Origin: Streptomyces lydicus
GTDB taxonomy: Bacteria; Actinomycetota; Actinomycetes; Streptomycetales; Streptomycetaceae
DNA length: 64,000 bases
Assembly (NCBI RefSeq): GCF_001729485.1
Contig: NZ_CP017157.1
Coordinates: 6,944,001 to 7,008,000 of the forward strand
Direction of reading: 5' to 3'
The first letter of the stretch is position 1; every line of letters begins with the position of its first letter. The notes beneath the pieces are model-generated. The model did no database searches and was not told the origin of the DNA. It saw only the letters and a program-made list of their open reading frames with translations. Positions 14,863 through 22,399 of the stretch are shown one piece after another. The position numbers and the translations under genes are program-made.

Positions 14863-15723
14863 ATGCTGCGGCTGGGTAATCGCGAGTTCGGGGCGCACGA
14901 ACCGGTGATCATGGCGATCGTCAACCGGACCCCGGACTCGTTCTACGACCAGGGCGCCACGTTCCGCGACGAGCCCGCGCTGGCCCGCGTGGAGCAGGCC
15001 GTGGCCGACGGCGCCGCGATCATCGACATCGGCGGCGTCAAGGCCGGCCCCGGCGAGGAGGTCAGCGCCGAGGAGGAGGCCCGCCGGACGGTCGGCTTCG
15101 TCGCCGAGGTCCGCAAGCGCTTCCCCGACGTGGTGATCAGCGTCGACACCTGGCGGCACGAGGTCGGCGAGGCGGTCTGCGAGGCCGGCGCCGACCTGCT
15201 CAACGACGCCTGGGGCGGCGTCGATCCCCGGCTGGCCGAGGTCGCGGCGCGCTACGACGTCGGCCTGGTGTGCACCCACGCGGGCGGCGCCGAGCCGCGT
15301 ACCCGCCCGCACCGGGTGACGTACGACGACGTGATGGCCGACATCCTGCGGGTGACGCTCGAACTGGCGGAGCGGGCCGCGGAGTTGGGCGTGCGGCGGG
15401 ACGCGATCATGATCGACCCGGGGCACGACTTCGGCAAGAACACCCGGCACAGCCTGGAGGCCACCCGCCGGCTGGGCGAGATGACCGCGACCGGCTGGCC
15501 GGTGCTGGTGTCGCTGTCCAACAAGGACTTCGTCGGCGAGACGCTCGACAAGCCGGTCAAGGAGCGGGTGCTGGGCACCCTGGCGACGACGGCCGTCTCG
15601 GCCTGGCTGGGCGCCCAGGTCTACCGCGTCCACGAGGTCGCCGAGACCCGTCAGGTGCTCGACATGGTCGCGTCCATCGCCGGCCACCGCACGCCCGCCG
15701 TCGCCCGCCGCGGACTCGCCTGA
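14863..15723 (+). CDS. folP: dihydropteroate synthase homologue, FolP2-like
   Basis: A 286-aa TIM-barrel protein of the DHPS (FolP) family. It has IMAIVNRTPDSFYDQG, IDIGGVKAGPGEEV, VISVDTWRHEV, LLNDAWGG, IMIDPGHDFGKNTRHS and PVLVSLSNKDFVG in the right order. In true folate DHPS the second motif is close to DVGGESTRPG; here the STRPG Arg/Ser part is replaced by VKAGPG. The sulfa/pABA loop is therefore altered, as expected for a FolP2-type paralogue. It is not in a folate operon. M. tuberculosis folP2 sits in the same place and, as I recall, lacks DHPS activity; the real substrate is unknown. ATG at 14863 follows GGAGAGGGAG. Confidence 0.85.
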   Translation: MLRLGNREFGAHEPVIMAIVNRTPDSFYDQGATFRDEPALARVEQAVADGAAIIDIGGVKAGPGEEVSAEEEARRTVGFVAEVRKRFPDVVISVDTWRHEVGEAVCEAGADLLNDAWGGVDPRLAEVAARYDVGLVCTHAGGAEPRTRPHRVTYDDVMADILRVTLELAERAAELGVRRDAIMIDPGHDFGKNTRHSLEATRRLGEMTATGWPVLVSLSNKDFVGETLDKPVKERVLGTLATTAVSAWLGAQVYRVHEVAETRQVLDMVASIAGHRTPAVARRGLA

Positions 15724-15736
15724 GCCGCCGGTGCCG

Positions 15737-15760
15737 CGGTCCCCGGCCCACCGGGGACCG
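15737..15760. terminator. hairpin between folP and the LOG gene
   Basis: A perfect 10-bp inverted repeat (15737-15746 with 15751-15760) with a CCCA loop lies in the 55-bp gap between two convergent genes and is a probable shared terminator. Confidence 0.75.
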
Positions 15761-15778
15761 GGCGACGGCCCCGGCGGG

Positions 15779-16528
15779 TCAGATCCCGACCTCCTTGCTC
15801 ATCAGCGCGACCGCCTCGTCCACGTCGTCGGTGAGGTGGAAGAGCTCCAGGTCGTTCATCGACGCCTTGCCCTCGGCGATGAGGGTGTCCCGCAGCCAGT
15901 CGACCAGCCCGCTCCAGTAGGTCGTGCCGAACAGCACGATCGGGAAGCGGGTGACCTTGCGGGTCTGGACGAGGGTGAGCGCCTCGAAGAGCTCGTCGAG
16001 GGTGCCGAAGCCGCCGGGGAGCACCACGAACCCGCGGGCATACTTCACAAAGCACGTCTTCCGGACGAAGAAGTACCGGAAGTCGACACCGAGGTTCACG
16101 TAGGGGTTCATGCCCTGCTCGAAGGGCAGCTCGATGCCCAGGCCCACCGAGACCCCGCCGGCCTCCCACGCCCCCTTGTTGGCGGCCTCCATCGCGCCGG
16201 GGCCGCCACCGGTGATCACCGCGAACCCGGCGTCGACCAGGCCCCGGCCGATGCGGACGCCGGCGTCGTACTCCTTGGAGTCGAGCGGCGTGCGGGCCGA
16301 GCCGAAGACGCTGACGGCCGGGCCCAGCTCGGCCAGCGCGCCGAACCCCTCCACGAACTCCGCCTGGATGCGCATCACCCGCCAGGGATCGGTGTGCACC
16401 CACTCGGAGGGGCCTTCGGAGTCCAGCAGCCGCTGGTCGGTGGTACCTGCCTGCACCTGCTCGTGACGGCGCAGAACGGGCCCCAGCCGCCGCTCACCGG
16501 GGGCCGGTGCTCCCTCGGGACTGGCCAT
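15779..16528 (-). CDS. LOG family protein (TIGR00730 Rossmann-fold)
   Basis: A 249-aa LOG-family protein. It has the nucleotide-binding GGGPGAMEAANKGAWEAGG motif and the PGGFGTLDELFEALT signature. These carry the Arg/Glu residues that make family members phosphoribohydrolases, releasing a base from a nucleoside 5'-monophosphate (cytokinin riboside monophosphate in plants and some actinobacteria; AMP in others). It is of the longer type, with an N-terminal extension before VSVFGSARTPLDSKE. GGAGGGAG precedes the ATG at 16528. It is followed, on the same strand and 122 bp upstream, by dapE, as in mycobacteria (Rv1202, Rv1205). Confidence 0.9.
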   Translation of the reverse strand: MASPEGAPAPGERRLGPVLRRHEQVQAGTTDQRLLDSEGPSEWVHTDPWRVMRIQAEFVEGFGALAELGPAVSVFGSARTPLDSKEYDAGVRIGRGLVDAGFAVITGGGPGAMEAANKGAWEAGGVSVGLGIELPFEQGMNPYVNLGVDFRYFFVRKTCFVKYARGFVVLPGGFGTLDELFEALTLVQTRKVTRFPIVLFGTTYWSGLVDWLRDTLIAEGKASMNDLELFHLTDDVDEAVALMSKEVGI

Positions 16529-16650
16529 GTCGTGCTCCCTCCGCTGGCAGATCGTTTGCCGTCTCAGCGTAGATCCGCCGACGTGACCGGCAAGGGAATT
16601 CGGCTGGTCCGCGGGCGGTCGGCGGCCCGTCCCGGGGGCGGCCCGCCGGC

Positions 16651-17742
16651 TCAGGCGGTCAGCCAGGCGCGCAGCCGCTCCTCGCAGTGCAGGATGCGGT
16701 CGACCTCGACCCGCTCGTCCTTCTTGTGCGCGAGCAGGGAGTAGCCGGGTCCGTAGTTGACCGCCGGGACGCCCAGCGCGCTGAAACGGGAGACGTCGGT
16801 CCAGCCGAACTTGGGCATGGCCGTGCCGCCGACGGACTCCATGAACGCCTTGGCCGCCGGGTGGGAGAGCCCCGGCAGCGCGCCGGGCGAGTGGTCGTCG
16901 ACGACGAACTCGTCCACCGGGCAGTCCGCGAAGACCTCGCGCACGTGGGCGAGGGCCTCGTCCGGGGTGCGGTCGGGCGCGTAGCGGAAGTTCACGGTCA
17001 CCGTGCAGGCGTCCGGGATGACGTTGTTGGCGACGCCCGCCTCGACGCGGACGGCGTTGAGGCCCTCGCGGTACTCCAGGCCGTCGATCACCGGGCGGCG
17101 CGGCTCGTACGCGGCGAGCGTGGCCAGGATCGGGGCGGCGGCGTGGATCGCGTTGGCACCCATCCAGCTGCGGGCCGAGTGCGCGCGCTCCCCGGTGGTG
17201 CGCAGCAGGACCCGCAGGGTGCCCTGGCAGCCGCCTTCCACCTGGCCGTCGGAGGGCTCCAGGAGGACGGCGAAGTCACCGGCGAGCCACTCGGGGTGGG
17301 CGTCGGCGACGTGGCCGAGCCCGTTGAGGTGCGCGGCGACCTCTTCGTTGTCGTAGAAGACGAAGGTCAGGTCCCGGTTGGGGGCGGGGACGGTGGCGGC
17401 CGTCCGCAGCTGGACGGCGACGCCGGACTTCATGTCGCAGGTGCCGCAGCCCCACAGGACGCCGTCCTCGTCGAGCCGGGAGGGGACGTTCCCGGCGATC
17501 GGCACGGTGTCGAGGTGCCCGGCGAGCACCACCCGCTCGGCGCGGCCCAGGTTCGTACGGGCCACCACGTTGTTGCCGTGGCGGTCGACGGTCAGGTGCG
17601 GCAGGGCGCGCAGCGCGTGCTCGACGGCGTCGGCGAGGGCCTTCTCGTTGCCGCTCTCCGAGGGGATGTCGACCAGCTGCGCGGTGAGCGCGGCGGCGTC
17701 GAGCGACAGGTCGAGGACAGGGTGGTGTGTGGAGCGCTCCAT
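16651..17742 (-). CDS. dapE: succinyl-diaminopimelate desuccinylase
   Basis: A 363-aa M20 metallo-hydrolase that cleaves N-succinyl-LL-diaminopimelate to LL-DAP and succinate in the lysine/peptidoglycan pathway. Metal and catalytic motifs are VVLAGHLDTVPIAG (His and Asp), WGCGTCDMKSGVAV (metal Asp), and YDNEEVAAHLNG (catalytic Glu-Glu). The dimerisation domain starts near CQGTLRVLL. The ATG at 17742 was chosen because the family begins at LDLSLDAAALTAQLVDIPS; the frame is open upstream. Only a weak ribosome site is visible. It is divergent from the SLT-like gene at 17783. dapC lies 2 kb away on the same strand. Confidence 0.92.
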   Translation of the reverse strand: MERSTHHPVLDLSLDAAALTAQLVDIPSESGNEKALADAVEHALRALPHLTVDRHGNNVVARTNLGRAERVVLAGHLDTVPIAGNVPSRLDEDGVLWGCGTCDMKSGVAVQLRTAATVPAPNRDLTFVFYDNEEVAAHLNGLGHVADAHPEWLAGDFAVLLEPSDGQVEGGCQGTLRVLLRTTGERAHSARSWMGANAIHAAAPILATLAAYEPRRPVIDGLEYREGLNAVRVEAGVANNVIPDACTVTVNFRYAPDRTPDEALAHVREVFADCPVDEFVVDDHSPGALPGLSHPAAKAFMESVGGTAMPKFGWTDVSRFSALGVPAVNYGPGYSLLAHKKDERVEVDRILHCEERLRAWLTA

Positions 17743-17782
17743 GGTTCCGACCCTATCGGCAGCACTCCAGTACGGTGGCCTC

Positions 17783-18706
17783 GTGCCCGCCCAGTCCGTA
17801 GCCCCCGTCCGCCGCAAGCGTCGCCTGCGTACCGCCGCCGCCTTCGCCGTACTCATCGGACTGGCCTGCTACCTGGTGGTGCAGTACGTGACCGGCGGCC
17901 CCGGGGCGCCGCACTGCACGGTGCGCGCCGAGGGGGACGGCAAGGCGTACGAGCTCTCCCCGGAGCAGGCCGCGAACGCCGCGACGATCTCGGCGGTGGC
18001 GACCTCGCGCGGACTGCCCGAGCGGGCGGTGACCATCGCGCTGGCGACCGCGATGCAGGAGTCCGGGCTGCGCAACATCGAATTCGGCGACCGGGACTCG
18101 GTCGGACTCTTCCAGCAGCGCCCGTCGCAGGACTGGGGCACGGTCCAGCAGATCATGGACCCCGTCTACGCGGCCGGGGAGTTCTACCGCCACCTGGCGA
18201 AGGTGCCCGGCTACTCGCGGCTGCCGCTGACCGTGGCCGCACAGAAGGTGCAGCGCAGCGGTTACCCGCAGGCGTACGCGAAGCACGAGGCGAACGCCGC
18301 GCTGCTGACCGGGGCGCTGACCGGCCGCGACGGCGCGGCGATGAGCTGCACCGAGAGCCGCCCCGCGGACGGCCGGGCGGGCGGCGCCGCGACGGTGCGG
18401 GAGCGGCTGGTGCGGGAGTTCGGGCCCGGGGTGCTGCCGCGGACGGACGGCGGCGCGGGGCGCGGCACGGGCGGCGGGCGGCAGCTGACGGTTCCGGTGG
18501 GGCAGGGCGGCGCGGCGGACGAGACGGCGCGGCGCGGCTGGGAGCTGGCGACGTGGGCGGTGGCGCACTCCGCCGAACTGCGCATCGAACAGATCTCTTA
18601 CGCCGGCCGGATGTGGTCCGCGGACGATTCGGGGAAGGGCTGGCAGCACCGGGCGGAGAGCTCGGCGGCGGCCGGACGGACCGTCCGCCTCGTCACCGCG
18701 CAGTAG
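17783..18706 (+). CDS. membrane-anchored lytic-transglycosylase-like protein
   Basis: A 307-aa protein with one N-terminal signal-anchor helix (residues about 17-36, AAFAVLIGLACYLVVQYV) after a Lys/Arg-rich start, so most of it is outside. Residues about 80-180 resemble a goose-lysozyme/SLT fold: a Glu in ALATAMQESGLRNI is followed by SVGLFQQRPSQDWG, similar to the ES-GLMQ pair of soluble lytic transglycosylases. The rest is Gly-rich and then a C-terminal block (WELATWAVAHSAELRIEQISYAGRMW) that resembles the end of a cell-wall endopeptidase-like module. Such an enzyme would cut peptidoglycan strands. The GTG at 17783 is the first good start; no strong ribosome site is seen. Confidence 0.75.
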   Translation: MPAQSVAPVRRKRRLRTAAAFAVLIGLACYLVVQYVTGGPGAPHCTVRAEGDGKAYELSPEQAANAATISAVATSRGLPERAVTIALATAMQESGLRNIEFGDRDSVGLFQQRPSQDWGTVQQIMDPVYAAGEFYRHLAKVPGYSRLPLTVAAQKVQRSGYPQAYAKHEANAALLTGALTGRDGAAMSCTESRPADGRAGGAATVRERLVREFGPGVLPRTDGGAGRGTGGGRQLTVPVGQGGAADETARRGWELATWAVAHSAELRIEQISYAGRMWSADDSGKGWQHRAESSAAAGRTVRLVTAQ

Positions 18707-19021
18707 TTTGCGCCGTCCCCCGGAAGGGGAACCGGAAGCGGCGCGGGCGGCAATTCCCTTTACCTGCACGTGAATTGGGCTCGCCGACGACGGACAGGGC
18801 CACCAATTCCCTTGCGGCGAAAGCGCCGTGACGTTTCCGCACGCCACCCCGCGGTGCACATATTGCCCGGATTTCGCCCCGCCCGATTATCTGACGCGTT
18901 GCCAAGTCTTTACCTGAGTTCACCGCAACCTTCGGGGGTTTGAAGCGGTAGTCAGTGCGTCCGCCCGGCGGACATGGCACATCTGTCAGAAGTACGAGTC
19001 CTTCTCCGTAAAAGGAGCACC
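18707..19021. other. intergenic region upstream of a secreted protein gene
   Basis: 315 bp of lower GC, with no convincing ORF. It holds an inverted GAATTGG/CCAATTC pair near 18772-18808. A GTTCACC heptamer at 18918-18924 is like a PHO-box core but has only imperfect 11-nt repeat neighbours. AGGAGC before 19022 is the ribosome site of the next gene. Confidence 0.55.
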
Positions 19022-19492
19022 ATGTCCCTCCCCGTTACGCGTCGGATCGCCCGAGCCGCCCTGCTCGTCGCAGCGGGCGCCGCTCCCGTGGTCGCCGCGG
19101 CTGGTTCCGCGGTCGCAGCGGAACTGCCCGTCAAGGCGCCCGACCTGGGCGGACTGACCGCGCCCCTGGACTCCCGCAACACCAGCCAGGCCCTCGACCA
19201 CACCGCCCGCACCGGCGTCGGCCTGCTGAACGCGGCCGGCAGCAAGGCGGCGACGAAGCTCGCCCCGGCGCTGGTCGAGACCGCCGGTCCGGTCGTGAAG
19301 AAGGCCATGCCGCTCACCCAGGGCGTCGTCGACAAGGCGGAGAGCGTGGCCCGCCCGATCGCCAAGCGCGGTGTGTCGACCGACGCGCTGCCGCTGGACG
19401 CGGTCAAGGGCCTGATCGGCTCGCCGAAGGGCGCCCTCACCCAGCCCGGGGGCGGCCTGCTCGGCGGCCTGCCGGTCGGCGGCGGCCGCTGA
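19022..19492 (+). CDS. secreted hypothetical protein, 156 aa
   Basis: No family recognised. A Sec signal peptide is clear: MSLPVTRRIARAALL, a hydrophobic Ala/Val core, and likely cleavage after AVAAE near residue 33. The mature part is small, Ala/Gly/Lys-rich and repetitive in style (LPVKAPDLGGL; LVETAGPVVKKAMPLTQGVV; VDKAESVARP) and ends in a Gly-rich tail. There are no Cys residues and no enzyme motif. GGAG precedes the ATG at 19022, and a 21-bp terminator follows the stop, so it is a single-gene unit. It could be a surface or matrix protein; the evidence is weak. Confidence 0.75.
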   Translation: MSLPVTRRIARAALLVAAGAAPVVAAAGSAVAAELPVKAPDLGGLTAPLDSRNTSQALDHTARTGVGLLNAAGSKAATKLAPALVETAGPVVKKAMPLTQGVVDKAESVARPIAKRGVSTDALPLDAVKGLIGSPKGALTQPGGGLLGGLPVGGGR

Positions 19493-19512
19493 CGGCTGCC
19501 GCCCGTAGGCAC

Positions 19513-19560
19513 GACGCGCGGGGGCCCGGGGAGCGATGACTCCCCGGGCCCCCGCGCGTC
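19513..19560. terminator. very strong bidirectional hairpin terminator
   Basis: A perfect 21-bp inverted repeat (19513-19533 with 19540-19560) with a 6-nt loop lies between the secreted-protein gene and dapC, which are convergent. It should terminate both. Confidence 0.9.
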
Positions 19561-19578
19561 ACGCGTTTCCGGTCGGGT

Positions 19579-20700
19579 TCACTCCGCCAGGTGGCGCACC
19601 GCGGCCTGCACCCGCTCGTCGGTGGCCGTGAAGGCGATCCGGACGAACCGCTCGCCCGCAGGTCCGTAGAACTCGCCGGGGGCGACGAGGATGCCGCGCT
19701 TGGCGAGATCGCCGACGGTGTCCCAGCAGGGCTCGTCCCGGGTCGCCCACAGGTAGAGCGACGCCTCGCTGTGCTCGATGCGGAAGCCGGCGCCCTCGAA
19801 GGCGCCGCGCAGCGCGGCACGGCGGCGGGCGTAGCGCTCGCGCTGCTCGGCGACGTGGGCGGTGTCGCCCAGGGCGGCGACGGTGGCGGCCTGGACGGGC
19901 GCCGCGATCATCATGCCGCCGTGCTTGCGGATCTGCAGCAGATCGCCGAGGACCGCCGCGTCGCCGACGAGGAAGGCCGAGCGGTAGCCGGCGAGGTTGG
20001 AGCGCTTGGAGAGCGAGTGGACGGCGACGATGCCGTCCAGGGAGCCGCCGCAGACGTCCGGGTGGAGCACCGAGACCGGGTCGGCCTCCCAGCCCAGCTC
20101 CAGGTAGCACTCGTCGCTGAAGAGCAGCACCCCGTGCTCCCGTGCCCAGGCGACGGTGCGGCGCAGCTCGTCGGCGCCGAGCACCCGCCCGGTCGGGTTG
20201 GACGGCGAGTTCAGCCACAGCAGGGCGAGGCCGTCGGGGTCCAGCTCCCACGGGTCGTCGTAGACGACCGGCTCGGCGCCGGCCAGCCGGGCACCGACCT
20301 CGTACGTCGGGTAGGCCAGCCGGGGGTAGCCGACCTTGTCGCCGGGACCGAGGCCCAGCTGGGTCGGCAGCCAGGCCACCAGCTCCTTGGAGCCGACGAC
20401 CGGCAGCACGTTGGTGTGCTCCAGGCCCTGGGCGCCCAGGCGGGTGGCGGCCCAGCCGGTGAGCGCGTCACGCAGCGCGGCCGTCCCCCACACCGTCGGG
20501 TAGCCGGGGCTGTCGGCGGCATCGGTCAGCGCCTGCCGGACCACCGCGGGGACCGGGTCGACCGGGGTGCCGACGGAGAGGTCGACGATGCCGTCGGCGT
20601 GCGCCGCGGCGGTCGTCTTGTACGGCTCCAGGCGGTCCCAGGGGAAGGCCGGAAGACGGTCGCGAAGCGACTGGTGGCGGGGGGTGGCGGCTGCGCCCAC
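19579..20700 (-). CDS. dapC: succinyldiaminopimelate transaminase
   Basis: A 373-aa class I/II PLP aminotransferase, probable N-succinyldiaminopimelate aminotransferase of the lysine/peptidoglycan route. Seen are LLWLNSPSNPTGRV (substrate/PLP Asn), FSDECYLELGW (PLP Asp/Tyr), and HSLSKRSNLAGYR with the PLP-binding Lys. The N-terminal block LPAFPWDRLEPYK fits the actinobacterial DapC family. The GTG at 20700 has only a modest purine-rich leader. It lies 189 bp downstream of the ferredoxin gene on the same strand, an arrangement also seen in mycobacteria (Rv1177-Rv1178). Confidence 0.9.
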   Translation of the reverse strand: MGAAATPRHQSLRDRLPAFPWDRLEPYKTTAAAHADGIVDLSVGTPVDPVPAVVRQALTDAADSPGYPTVWGTAALRDALTGWAATRLGAQGLEHTNVLPVVGSKELVAWLPTQLGLGPGDKVGYPRLAYPTYEVGARLAGAEPVVYDDPWELDPDGLALLWLNSPSNPTGRVLGADELRRTVAWAREHGVLLFSDECYLELGWEADPVSVLHPDVCGGSLDGIVAVHSLSKRSNLAGYRSAFLVGDAAVLGDLLQIRKHGGMMIAAPVQAATVAALGDTAHVAEQRERYARRRAALRGAFEGAGFRIEHSEASLYLWATRDEPCWDTVGDLAKRGILVAPGEFYGPAGERFVRIAFTATDERVQAAVRHLAE

Positions 20701-20750
20701 GGTGCTCTCTTTCTCGGTGGTCCCGGGACGGCGGCGCGAAAATGCCGTGG

Positions 20751-20813
20751 TCCCGTACGGCTGGGCCGTACGGGACCGAACGGTGTCGGTTCCGTACGGC
20801 GTGTGCCGTACGG
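20751..20813. repeat. pair of CCGTACGG hairpins upstream of dapC
   Basis: Two inverted repeats stand in tandem: 11 bp (20751-20761 with 20765-20775) and 9 bp (20792-20800 with 20805-20813). All four arms contain the same GTACGG/CCGTAC core. They lie in the 189-bp fdxA-dapC gap and could act as operators for a palindrome-binding regulator or fold in the RNA. Confidence 0.7.
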
Positions 20814-20854
20814 GACCCGGGCGGCGCCGTGCGACCGCTGACGACTCCGGGGCC

Positions 20855-20874
20855 GCAGGGAGCGGGCTCCCTGC
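20855..20874. terminator. hairpin after the ferredoxin gene
   Basis: A perfect 8-bp inverted repeat (20855-20862 with 20867-20874) with a CGGG loop lies 16 bp past the fdxA stop on the minus strand and may end or attenuate its transcript before dapC. Confidence 0.55.
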
Positions 20875-20889
20875 CGGACCTCGGGCCGT

Positions 20890-21210
20890 TTACTGGTTCT
20901 GCGGCGGCAGCTGTGCGATGAAGGGGTGGTCGCGCTCGATCAGGCCGAGCTTGCTGGCGCCACCGGGCGAGCCGAGCTCGTCGAAGAACTCCACATTGGC
21001 CTTGTAGTAGTCCTTCCACTCCTCCGGGGTGTCGTCCTCGTAGAAGATCGCCTCGACCGGGCAGACCGGCTCACAGGCACCACAGTCGACGCATTCGTCC
21101 GGGTGGATGTACAAGGACCGCTGGCCCTCGTAGATGCAGTCGACCGGGCACTCCTCGATGCACGCCTTGTCCTTGACGTCGACACAAGGCTGCGCGATGA
21201 CGTAGGTCAC
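20890..21210 (-). CDS. fdxA: 7Fe/[3Fe-4S][4Fe-4S] ferredoxin
   Basis: A 106-aa actinobacterial ferredoxin of the FdxA/FdxC type, a small soluble electron carrier. The N-terminal Cys pattern CVDVKDKACIEECPVDC supports a [3Fe-4S] centre, and CVDCGACEPVCPVEA supports the [4Fe-4S] centre. An acidic EDDTPEEWKDYY segment and a 30-residue C-terminal extension follow, as usual for the mycobacterial form. GAGGAGG precedes the GTG start at 21210, making the start secure. It is transcribed toward dapC and is divergent from the GNAT gene. Confidence 0.94.
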   Translation of the reverse strand: MTYVIAQPCVDVKDKACIEECPVDCIYEGQRSLYIHPDECVDCGACEPVCPVEAIFYEDDTPEEWKDYYKANVEFFDELGSPGGASKLGLIERDHPFIAQLPPQNQ

Positions 21211-21350
21211 GCTGTCGTTCCTCCTCGGTAGGGCCGGCGGGCCGATTGGCAGTTCCGCCGCAGGGCGCGCGGGAGCGCGGCGTCGTCGATGCCCGCCACC
21301 TAGTATCTCCGTTCCCGGGCACGAGACGAACAAGAGGGGCGGTTTGAGCG

Positions 21351-22382
21351 ATGGAATTCCTGGCCGGCGGACGCGCGGAAGTCCGTATCACCCGTGCTGA
21401 CGTGGGCAAAAGGGTATCCGTCCGGCGTCTGACGGGTGACGGGGAGGGGGCGCCGGCGTTCACCGACGCGGTCGGCGTTCTCACATCGTGGGACGAGGGT
21501 GTGCTGAGCATCACACGGCGCGACGGCAGCTCCGTACGGATCGAGGAGTCCGCGCTGGTCGCGGCGAAGGTCGTGCCCGCCGCCCGGCCCCGCAGGAAGG
21601 TTCCGGCAGCCGGCGCCAGGGAGCTCCAGGAGGTCGCGGCGCGCGGCTGGCCGGCCGTCGAGGCGGAGCGTCTCGGCGAGTGGACGCTGCGCGCCGCCGG
21701 CGGCTTCACCCGCCGCGCCAACTCCGTCCTGCCGCTCGGGGACCCCGGCCTCCCGCTGGACGCCGCCCTGGAGCAGGTCGAGCGCTGGTACGCCGCGCGC
21801 GGGCTGCCGGCGGTGATCGTGGTCGCCACCGGGCGCGCGGACACCGACGACGCCCTGGCATCGGAGCTGGACCGGCGCGGCTGGGACGCCGAGCGGCACA
21901 CCCGGGTCCGGATCTCGGCGCTGGCCCCGCTCGCCGACCTCCCCACGAGCCCTCCCCCCGGCTGCGCCGGGGTCACCCTCTCCCGCGAGCCCGGCGCCGA
22001 CTGGCTGGCCCTGTACAACCGGACCGGTGACAGCGGCGGTCCCACGGCCGACGCGCTGAAGGTCCTGACCGGCGGCCCGTCGGTGTGGTTCGCCACGGTG
22101 CGGGCCGCCGACGGCGGGACGGCGGCGATCGGCCGGCTGGTCGTGGACGGGCGCTGGGCGGGCTTCGCGGCGCTGGAGGTGGCCGAGGACGCGCGGCGCC
22201 AGGGGCTGGCCACGCTGGTGACGGCGGCGCTCGCCGAGCGGGCCCTGGACGAGGGCGCCTCGGCGGCGTACCTCCAGGTCGAGGCGGACAACGCGGCCGC
22301 GCTGGCGCTCTACGACCGGCTCGGCTTCACCGACCACCACGGCTACCACTACCGGCGCGCGCGGCCGGGTGGCCGGCGCTGA
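21351..22382 (+). CDS. GNAT family N-acetyltransferase
   Basis: A 343-aa protein whose C-terminal half (about residues 200-340) is a GNAT acetyltransferase domain. Seen are VDGRWAGFAALEVAEDARRQGLATLVTAAL (motif A with RRQGLA for CoA pyrophosphate) and LQVEADNAAALALYDRLGF (motif B). The N-terminal half begins with a small beta domain (TRADVGKRVSVRRLTGDGEG, LTSWDEGVLSITRRDGS) of the kind often found in long actinobacterial GNAT proteins. Acetyl acceptor unknown. GAGGGGCGG is near the ATG. The SirB1-like gene follows in the same direction after 17 bp, so the two are likely one transcript. Confidence 0.88.
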   Translation: MEFLAGGRAEVRITRADVGKRVSVRRLTGDGEGAPAFTDAVGVLTSWDEGVLSITRRDGSSVRIEESALVAAKVVPAARPRRKVPAAGARELQEVAARGWPAVEAERLGEWTLRAAGGFTRRANSVLPLGDPGLPLDAALEQVERWYAARGLPAVIVVATGRADTDDALASELDRRGWDAERHTRVRISALAPLADLPTSPPPGCAGVTLSREPGADWLALYNRTGDSGGPTADALKVLTGGPSVWFATVRAADGGTAAIGRLVVDGRWAGFAALEVAEDARRQGLATLVTAALAERALDEGASAAYLQVEADNAAALALYDRLGFTDHHGYHYRRARPGGRR

Positions 22383-22399
22383 AGGGGTATTCCTCCGGT

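Noticed and set aside
14863..15723. Sulfonamide-resistance gene
   Set aside because: It is a chromosomal FolP2-type paralogue in conserved context, not a sul gene.
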